Shown one piece after another: positions 58,619 through 64,000 of a DNA stretch of 64,000 bases; positions within the stretch are counted from its first letter, which is position 1; every line of letters starts with the position of its first letter. The translations under genes were made by a program, and so were the position numbers. The notes beneath the pieces are model-generated. The model was not told the DNA's origin. It ran no database searches and worked only from the letters and a program-made list of their open reading frames with translations. This DNA is from Nocardia cyriacigeorgica. Its GTDB lineage: Bacteria > Actinomycetota > Actinomycetes > Mycobacteriales > Mycobacteriaceae. The stretch covers positions 148,681 through 212,680 of the forward strand of contig NZ_JAAGVC010000006.1 of NCBI RefSeq assembly GCF_010858045.1, in the 5' to 3' direction.

Positions 58619-59029
58619 ATGTCGCACTCCACTGAAACCGACTCTCCGGTCAAGCAGGGCTTCGCGGCGGGGACCTCCATCGGCGCATCGATTCTGCTGC
58701 TCACCGTTGGTGTGCTGTCGATCCTCCAGGGCATCTCCGCGGTCGCCGAGGACCAGCTGTTCGTCGTCGGCATCGAATATGTCTACGAATTCGATACCAC
58801 CACCTGGGGCTGGATCCACATCATCCTCGGCATCGTCCTGGTGGTCAGCGCGATCGGCCTGATGTCGGGCACCACCTGGGGACGCATCGCCGCGGTCACC
58901 ATCGCGGCGCTGTCGATCATCGCCAACTTCCTGTGGCTGCCCTACTACCCGCTGTGGTCGATCCTGATCATCGCGCTGAACATCGTCGTCATCTGGGCGG
59001 TGACCACCTGGAACCCCGATCGGATGTGA
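58619..59029 (+). CDS. DUF7144 membrane protein (copy 1)
   Basis: A 136-residue protein with four membrane segments that looks like DUF7144. The pattern SIGASILLLTVGVLSILQGISAVAED, then TTTWGWIHIILGIVLVVSAIGLM and ANFLWLPYYPLWSILIIALNIVVIWAV, is shared almost residue for residue with the minus-strand protein at 63550-63963. Function unknown; members are common in actinobacteria. The ATG at 58619 has GAAGGGA a few bases upstream. The GAP/Sap gene follows 69 bp downstream on the same strand. Confidence 0.85.
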   Translation: MSHSTETDSPVKQGFAAGTSIGASILLLTVGVLSILQGISAVAEDQLFVVGIEYVYEFDTTTWGWIHIILGIVLVVSAIGLMSGTTWGRIAAVTIAALSIIANFLWLPYYPLWSILIIALNIVVIWAVTTWNPDRM

Positions 59030-59098
59030 CGTGCGGGGACCGCGATTTCACCCTCGCCGTGTGACGCGGTGGCGGCAGCAGATCCCTAGGTTGACGGT

Positions 59099-59758
59099 AT
59101 GGGTGCCGTAATCGGAGATCTGCTGCCGTTGGCCGTCGGTGTGGCGATCTCACCGATCCCGATCGTCGCGGCCATCTTGATGCTGTTGTCCGCCAACGCG
59201 GGCAAGACCAGTACCGGATTCGGGCTCGGCTGGGTTGTCGGCATCGTCGTGGTCACCGGCATCGTCGTCGCGCTGTCGGGCAGCCTGAGCGATTCCACCG
59301 ACGACCAACCGTCAGCGGCCGCCTCCTGGATCAAGATCGTCCTGGGCGTCCTGCTGATCGGGCTCGCCGCCAAACAATGGCTCGATCGCGCCGATACCGC
59401 CGTACCGGGTTGGATGCAGGCCATCGACGAGTTCGGATTCGGTAAAGCGGTCGGGCTCGGCGTGCTGCTGTCGGCGGTGAACCCGAAGAACCTGCTGCTG
59501 TGCCTGTCCGCTGGCGTCGTCATCGGAACGGCCGGGCTCTCGGCCGGCGGCGTTGTCCTGGCGGTCGTGATCTTCACCGTTCTCGCGGGCTCGACCGTGC
59601 TGGTGCCCGTCATCGGCTACGCGGTGGCCGCCGACACGCTCCGTGGCGGGCTCGACACCATGAAGGCCTGGCTCCAGGCCAACAACCACATCGTGATGGC
59701 CATCGTGCTGCTGATCATGGGCGCGGTGGTGCTCGGGAAGGGCATCGGCGGATTGTGA
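59099..59758 (+). CDS. GAP/Sap-family membrane protein (sulfolipid-1-addressing-protein-like)
   Basis: A 219-residue protein with about six membrane segments, starting GAVIGDLLPLAVGVAISPIPIVAAILML, with FGKAVGLGVLLSAVNPKNLLLCLSAG in the middle. This is the LysE-superfamily GAP group that includes mycobacterial Gap (glycopeptidolipid export) and Sap (sulfolipid-1 export, encoded beside mmpL8 and pks2). Its place near the Pks-PapA-MmpL genes supports a role in moving their lipid product to the surface. GTG of the SulP gene overlaps its stop (GTGA). Confidence 0.85.
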   Translation: MGAVIGDLLPLAVGVAISPIPIVAAILMLLSANAGKTSTGFGLGWVVGIVVVTGIVVALSGSLSDSTDDQPSAAASWIKIVLGVLLIGLAAKQWLDRADTAVPGWMQAIDEFGFGKAVGLGVLLSAVNPKNLLLCLSAGVVIGTAGLSAGGVVLAVVIFTVLAGSTVLVPVIGYAVAADTLRGGLDTMKAWLQANNHIVMAIVLLIMGAVVLGKGIGGL

Positions 59759-61467
59759 CGGCCGACCCGAGCGAGACGAGAGCACCGGCCCGCACCTGGC
59801 CGGTGTTCCTCTCGTTGCAGCACTACCAGCGCGGCTGGCTGCGCCCGGACGTACTCGCCGGGCTGACGGTCTGGGCGGTGCTGGTCCCCGAAGCCCTGGC
59901 CTACGCCTCCATCGCCGGGGTGCCGCCGGTGGTGGGGCTGTACGCCGCGGTCCCCTCGCTGGTGCTGTACGCGCTGGCGGGCAGTTCCCGGCATCTGGTG
60001 GTCGGCCCGATGTCGGCGACAGCGGCGCTGTCGGCGGCGATCATCGCGCCGCTGGCCGGCAGTGACGGCGCGCGCTTCGTCGCGTTGTCGACCGCGCTGG
60101 CCATCGCCACCGGCATCGTCGGTTTGATCGCCGGGCTCATCAAGCTGGGCTTCATCGCCTCCTTCATCTCCGAACCGGTGTTGAAGGGATTCATCGTCGG
60201 GCTCGCGCTGACGATCATCATCGGCCAGGTGCCGAAACTGTTCGGCATCGAGAAAGAACACGGCAATTTCTTCGAGCAGGCGTGGGGCGTCATCCGGCAC
60301 CTCGGCGATACCCAGTGGCGCACGCTGCTGATCGGCGCACTGTCGCTCGCGGTGGTACTGGGGCTCAAACGCTGGCTGCCACTGGTGCCAGGCTCGCTGC
60401 TGGCGGTGCTGCTCGGCATCGGCGCGGTCACGGTCTTCGGGCTCGATGAGCACGGGGTGGCCATCGTCGGGCACATCGACGCCGGACTGCCGTCGGTCGG
60501 CCTGCCGGACGGGGTCGGCGCGAGTGACCTCATCGACCTGCTCGGACCCGCGGTCGGGGTGCTGCTGATCGGGTTCGCCGAAGGGCTCGGCGCAGCGAAA
60601 ACCTATGCAGCCAAAGCCGGTTACGAGGTCGACGCGAACCGCGAGCTGTTCGGACTCGGCGCGGCCAATCTCGGATCCGGGCTCAGCTCGGGCATGGTGG
60701 TCAACGGCAGCCTGTCCAAGACCGCCGTCAACGGCAGCGCGGGCGCCAGGACCCAGCTCAGCGGGCTCGTCGTGGCGGCACTCGTGGTGCTGACGCTGCT
60801 GTTTCTGACCGGGCTGTTCGAGAAGCTACCGGAAGCGACGCTGGCCGGTGTGGTGATCGCCGCCGTCATCGAGCTCGTCGATATCGCCGCGCTGCGCCGC
60901 CTCTACCGGGTCTGGACCGCCCGGCTCGGCAGCATCTACGGCCACGCCGCCCGCGCCGATTTCCTGGCCGCCATCGCGGCGATGGCCGGGGTGCTGCTGT
61001 TCGACACTCTCCCCGGCCTGGTCATCGGTATCGGAGTGTCGATGCTGCTGCTGCTCTATCGCACCTCACAACCGCATATCGCGACCTTGGCCAAGGACGG
61101 CTCCCGCTGGGTAGACGCCGAACGCCATCCGGAGCTCGAGCGCAGGCCCGATGTGCTGGTGGTGCGTGTGGAATCCGGGTTGTTCTTCGCCAACGCCGAT
61201 TACGTCAAACAGCACATCGAGGCGCAGTGCACCGATCGCACCAAGCTCGTCGTACTCGACGCCGAGACCTCGCCCGTCATCGACGTCAGCGCCGCGCAGA
61301 TGCTGGCGGAGCTGCGGACCGTGCTGGCGCGGCGCCGTATCGATTTCGCGGTGGCGCGCGATGTCGGGCAGTTCCGAGATGCGCTGGCGCGCTCGATTTC
61401 CGGTTCCGAGCCGGTGCCGGTGTATCCGACGGTGCGCGCGGCTGTCGATGATCTCGATCGCCGTTAG
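59755..61467 (+). CDS. SulP-family inorganic anion transporter
   Basis: A 570-residue SulP (SLC26-like) permease. The N-terminal domain has about 12-14 membrane segments with the signature PEALAYASIAGVPPVVGLYAAVPSLVLYAL and GSSRHLVVGPMSATAALSAAII. Residues from about 455 form a STAS domain (DVLVVRVESGLFFANADYVKQHIE, then VVLDAETSPVIDVSAAQMLAEL). Sulfate, bicarbonate or another anion may be carried. The start is GTG at 59755 inside the GAP stop. Its stop overlaps, tail to tail, the stop of the AI-2E permease by 3 bp. Confidence 0.9.
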   Translation: MTADPSETRAPARTWPVFLSLQHYQRGWLRPDVLAGLTVWAVLVPEALAYASIAGVPPVVGLYAAVPSLVLYALAGSSRHLVVGPMSATAALSAAIIAPLAGSDGARFVALSTALAIATGIVGLIAGLIKLGFIASFISEPVLKGFIVGLALTIIIGQVPKLFGIEKEHGNFFEQAWGVIRHLGDTQWRTLLIGALSLAVVLGLKRWLPLVPGSLLAVLLGIGAVTVFGLDEHGVAIVGHIDAGLPSVGLPDGVGASDLIDLLGPAVGVLLIGFAEGLGAAKTYAAKAGYEVDANRELFGLGAANLGSGLSSGMVVNGSLSKTAVNGSAGARTQLSGLVVAALVVLTLLFLTGLFEKLPEATLAGVVIAAVIELVDIAALRRLYRVWTARLGSIYGHAARADFLAAIAAMAGVLLFDTLPGLVIGIGVSMLLLLYRTSQPHIATLAKDGSRWVDAERHPELERRPDVLVVRVESGLFFANADYVKQHIEAQCTDRTKLVVLDAETSPVIDVSAAQMLAELRTVLARRRIDFAVARDVGQFRDALARSISGSEPVPVYPTVRAAVDDLDRR

Positions 61468-62681
61468 CGGTTCGACGGCGGCTCGCCTCGCTCCGAATCG
61501 GGTGTGGGAGAAGCCGGTTCGCTCGGCGGCGCCGTGGCCGCAGGTGGCGCTTGCCCGCCGGCACCGGATTTCACGGACTCGTCCGGGGTGGGCACCGCGT
61601 CTTCGTCGTCGCCGGAGGCACCGCCGATCAACGCATCGACCCAGCGGGTCGAGGGGTCGATGTCGAGCAGCAGCGCCTTCACCAGCAGCGTCAACGGGAT
61701 CGCCAGCAGCGCACCGAGCGCACCGAGCACCCAGGACCAGAACACCAGCGATAGGAAGGTCACCGTGACGCTCAAACCCACCGCGTCACCGACGAATTTG
61801 GGCTGGATGATCGACTGGATCACGAAATTGATGACGCTGTAGACCACGATCACCCACACCATCGCCATCGGACCGCCGTCGAGCAGCGCCAGCAGCGCGG
61901 GCGGGATCAACCCGATGACGAAGCCGATATTGGGGATGTAGTTGGTGATGAACGACAAGATCGCCCACAGTACCGGCAGCGGCACACCGAGCAACCACAG
62001 CGCGCCACCATCGAGGACGGCGACGATCAACCCGAACACCGTGGAGACGAGCAGGTAGGTGCGGGTGCCGTGCACGAAACGTGACAGCGCGAAGGCGATA
62101 TCGGGGCGCGCTCGCCGCACCAGCCGCATCCGCCTGCCGATCGTCATGCCGTCGACGGCCATGAACAGCAGCAGGGCGAGCACGAAGAACAGGTTGGAGA
62201 ACACCCCGAGCAGTCCGGCCAGCACGTCATCGAGGTAGCGGACGAGTTTGCCCAGATCGACGCTGCTCGTGGCCGTGTTGATCCGATCGTGGTCCACCCC
62301 GGCGCCGGCCAGCAGATTCCGTACCCCGGCCAGCAGGTCGTCGAGGTTGTCGGTGTATTTCGGTAACTCGGTGGCCAACTGGGCCGCCGAGACGATCAGC
62401 GCTCCGATCAGCCCGACGATGATCGCGCCCACCGCCACCACCGCGGCCACCATGCCGAGCCAAGCCGGCCAGCCGCGCTTGCGCGCCCACCCCTGCACGG
62501 GCTGCACCGCTATGGTGAGCATCAGGGCGAGGAAGACGGGGCCGAGGATCCCCGCGAACACCTTGGCCCCCGCGACTGCGACCACCGCGCCGGCCACGGC
62601 CAGCAACACGATCAGCCCACGCGGAATCGACCACATCGTGGACGGCGCACCAGCCGCCACCGGCGAACCCTCGGCTCCCAT
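61464..62681 (-). CDS. AI-2E family transporter-like membrane protein
   Basis: A 405-residue member of the AI-2E exporter/YdiK/PerM family. About eight membrane segments are present, with the conserved FLALMLTIAVQPVQGWARKRGWPAW near the N-terminus and LSFITNYIPNIGFVIGLIPPALLALL, then IIQPKFVGDAVGLSVTVTFLSLVFWSWVLGALGALLAIPLT, the family core. The last 65 residues are a Pro/Ser/Glu-rich disordered tail. The ATG at 62681 has GAGGAGGT well placed. Despite the family name, autoinducer export is shown only for few members, and transport of ions or small solutes is as likely. Confidence 0.88.
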   Translation of the reverse strand: MGAEGSPVAAGAPSTMWSIPRGLIVLLAVAGAVVAVAGAKVFAGILGPVFLALMLTIAVQPVQGWARKRGWPAWLGMVAAVVAVGAIIVGLIGALIVSAAQLATELPKYTDNLDDLLAGVRNLLAGAGVDHDRINTATSSVDLGKLVRYLDDVLAGLLGVFSNLFFVLALLLFMAVDGMTIGRRMRLVRRARPDIAFALSRFVHGTRTYLLVSTVFGLIVAVLDGGALWLLGVPLPVLWAILSFITNYIPNIGFVIGLIPPALLALLDGGPMAMVWVIVVYSVINFVIQSIIQPKFVGDAVGLSVTVTFLSLVFWSWVLGALGALLAIPLTLLVKALLLDIDPSTRWVDALIGGASGDDEDAVPTPDESVKSGAGGQAPPAATAPPSEPASPTPDSERGEPPSNR

Positions 62682-62772
62682 GGGCGACCTCCTCGGCACG
62701 CGTTCAGTTGGCGACGACCTCGCGCAGCTCGGCCTCCTGCGCATGCGGTCCCGTTCGGGCGAATCGGCGAAG

Positions 62773-63093
62773 TCAACCCAGCAATTGCCGCTTCGCCGCG
62801 GCGAACTCGTCGTCGGACAGCACGCCGGAATCGTGCAGTTGACCCAGCTGCTGAAGTTTCGCCACCAGGTCCTCGCCCCCGCCGGCCGCGGGCGCGGGTG
62901 CGGGCATCGGCGGTGATGGCGGTGGTGGTGGTGCCTGCTGTTGGGCGGCGTAGGCCTGGCTTTCGGCCGCACGCCGTTGGGCACGGCGATCCACGGCGTT
63001 GGCCGTCGCCCGTGCGGTTCCGGAGATCACCGCGGTCCGCGCGACAGTTCCCAACAACCCCGGGCGCCCGACCCGTCCGCCACGAAAAACCAT
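62773..63093 (-). CDS. SHOCT-domain protein
   Basis: A 106-residue protein. The N-terminal half is basic with a glycine/alanine-rich amphipathic region (RPGLLGTVARTAVISGTARATANAVDRRAQRR). A Gln/Pro-rich linker follows, and the last 30 residues are a SHOCT domain (EDLVAKLQQLGQLHDSGVLSDDEFAAAKRQLLG), a short helical module thought to mediate oligomerisation or membrane association. It is one of a group of small minus-strand genes (AI-2E, SHOCT, DUF6325, DUF7144) probably transcribed together. Precise function unknown. Confidence 0.88.
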   Translation of the reverse strand: MVFRGGRVGRPGLLGTVARTAVISGTARATANAVDRRAQRRAAESQAYAAQQQAPPPPPSPPMPAPAPAAGGGEDLVAKLQQLGQLHDSGVLSDDEFAAAKRQLLG

Positions 63094-63123
63094 TGCCGTC
63101 CTCCTCTTTCGATCGATGACCCG

Positions 63124-63546
63124 CTACTGGACCGACAGCGCCGCGTCGACGGCATCGCGGGGAATTTGCACATGCAGCGCGACCTCACCGCCCGCGCCGC
63201 GCACTGTGCCCGCCAGCGTGCGCGCCCACGTCTGCTCGTACACGATCACCACCGCCGAGGTGCCCGGGTCCATCGCATCCCGGACGACATCGAGATCGGC
63301 ATCGCTGACCAAGCCGCGCGGATCGACGGTGAGGCCGTCGAGTCCGGTCTCGGCCAGCGATTCGTCCACCTCGATCTGGCGGACGGCCCCGCCCTCATCC
63401 ATCGCGAGGTAGATGAGGTCGAGCACGGTGACGTAGCCGGCGTCGACCACCGCCGCCAGCTCGGCCCGCACGGTCGTATCCACCCTGGTACCGGGAAACG
63501 AGACCACGACCATTTCCACCGGTCCGAGTTCAGCTGCGTTCGACAT
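63124..63546 (-). CDS. DUF6325 family protein
   Basis: A 140-residue cytoplasmic protein that looks like the DUF6325/DUF1269 group. It begins LGPVEMVVVSFPGTRVD, has VTVLDLIYLAMDEGGAVRQIEVDE in the middle and ends with a SAVVIVYEQTWARTLAGTVRGAGGEVALHVQIPRDAV strand-helix-strand. In actinobacteria these genes are often next to SHOCT and DUF7144 genes, as here, and are suspected stress-induced membrane-associated proteins. It starts 3 bp after the DUF7144 stop, so it is co-transcribed. Confidence 0.85.
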   Translation of the reverse strand: MSNAAELGPVEMVVVSFPGTRVDTTVRAELAAVVDAGYVTVLDLIYLAMDEGGAVRQIEVDESLAETGLDGLTVDPRGLVSDADLDVVRDAMDPGTSAVVIVYEQTWARTLAGTVRGAGGEVALHVQIPRDAVDAALSVQ

Positions 63547-63549
63547 GGG

Positions 63550-63963
63550 CTATACCGTTCCGGTGCGCCAGGTGGACACCGCCCAGATGACCACGATGTT
63601 CAAGGCGATGAGCAGCAGCGACCACCATGGGTAGTACGGGATCCACAGGAAGTTCGCGACGATGGACAAGCCCGCGAGGAACACCGCGACGACGCGGGCC
63701 CAGACGGCTCCGGTCATCAGCGCCAGTGCCGTGACGGCGATCAGCGCGCCCAGCACGATGTGGATCCAGCCCCAGGTGGTCAGGTCCCACCGGTAGGTGT
63801 ATTCCGGTCCCTCGATGAACAATTCGTCGTCGGCGACCGCGGAGACGCCCTCCACGATGGACAGTACGCCGAGGACGAGCAGCAGCAGCGCGGCGGCGAT
63901 CGTGGTGACCGCGGCGACGCCCTGGCGGACCGGATTGCGCGCGGGTTCAGTCATGTGTGTCAT
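63550..63963 (-). CDS. DUF7144 membrane protein (copy 2)
   Basis: A 137-residue four-segment membrane protein, a paralogue of the one at 58619-59029 in inverted orientation. The shared core reads TTWGWIHIVLGALIAVTALALM and ANFLWIPYYPWWSLLLIALNIVVIWAVSTW. The ATG at 63963 has GAAAGG seven bases upstream; ATG at 63954 is a second choice. It is the first gene of the minus-strand group with DUF6325, SHOCT and possibly the AI-2E permease. Only 37 bp remain to the right edge, with no further gene visible. Confidence 0.88.
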   Translation of the reverse strand: MTHMTEPARNPVRQGVAAVTTIAAALLLLVLGVLSIVEGVSAVADDELFIEGPEYTYRWDLTTWGWIHIVLGALIAVTALALMTGAVWARVVAVFLAGLSIVANFLWIPYYPWWSLLLIALNIVVIWAVSTWRTGTV

Positions 63964-64000
63964 GGCCAGCCCTTTCTCGGTGATCGGCCGTAGTACAGGT

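Overview
The window is a gene-dense, high-GC chromosome segment from a mycolic-acid actinobacterium, most likely Nocardia or a close relative. The pointers are a mycocerosic-acid-synthase-type PKS next to a PapA acyltransferase and an MmpL pump, a GAP/Sap-family protein, an antigen-85-like esterase, a secreted LGFP-repeat protein, a fused CysN-CysC, many GTG/TTG starts, ATGA/GTGA stop-start overlaps and probable leaderless promoters. I see no tRNA, rRNA, CRISPR array, transposase or phage gene. Family names come from reading the protein sequences; no database search was run.

Left part (1-15.5 kb). A partial SDR gene and a DUF1254/DUF1214 gene diverge from an IclR regulator across a region holding a perfect KstR-type box. 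A cysD-cysNC pair (sulfate activation to APS/PAPS) follows and ends in a strong hairpin. Next are a DHFR-like reductase, then an acyl-CoA dehydrogenase and a QsdR/TetR-type regulator that share matching operator-like sites (GRTACA-N12-TGTAYC). A seven-step run, GntR/UTRA regulator, AprB-like ferredoxin, lipoprotein binding protein with a NosL-like tail, permease, ATPase and an AprA-like flavoprotein fused to nine HEAT repeats, is packed with zero or overlapping junctions. It is the least explained system in the window.

Middle part (15.5-44 kb). A complete narGHJI respiratory nitrate reductase operon lies on the minus strand. It is followed by a small membrane protein, a TetR regulator with a palindromic operator in front of two FAD enzymes, an Acg-like nitroreductase, dodecin, two secreted proteins, a flavodoxin-fold reductase, a 5'-truncated gene remnant, a DUF5713 protein, a long-form (GapB-like) GAPDH, a DUF4203 membrane protein and an MpaB-family oxygenase behind a tandem operator. 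A three-gene sugar-type ABC locus follows (binding protein, double-length permease, TPR-like membrane protein, no ATPase). MsrA, a glycine-zipper secreted protein and a TAP-like lipoprotein hydrolase complete this part.

Right part (44-64 kb). An envelope-lipid locus: MFS transporter, unknown protein, PapA and a KS-AT-DH-ER-KR-ACP synthase on the minus strand, facing away from an MmpL transporter, with an Ag85-like acyltransferase and a GAP/Sap protein nearby. The gene set resembles mycobacterial sulfolipid-1 and polyacyltrehalose loci, so synthesis, acyl transfer and export of a branched-chain acyl glycolipid is the natural reading. A SulP anion transporter, an AI-2E-type permease, small SHOCT and DUF6325 proteins and two inverted DUF7144 paralogues close the window.
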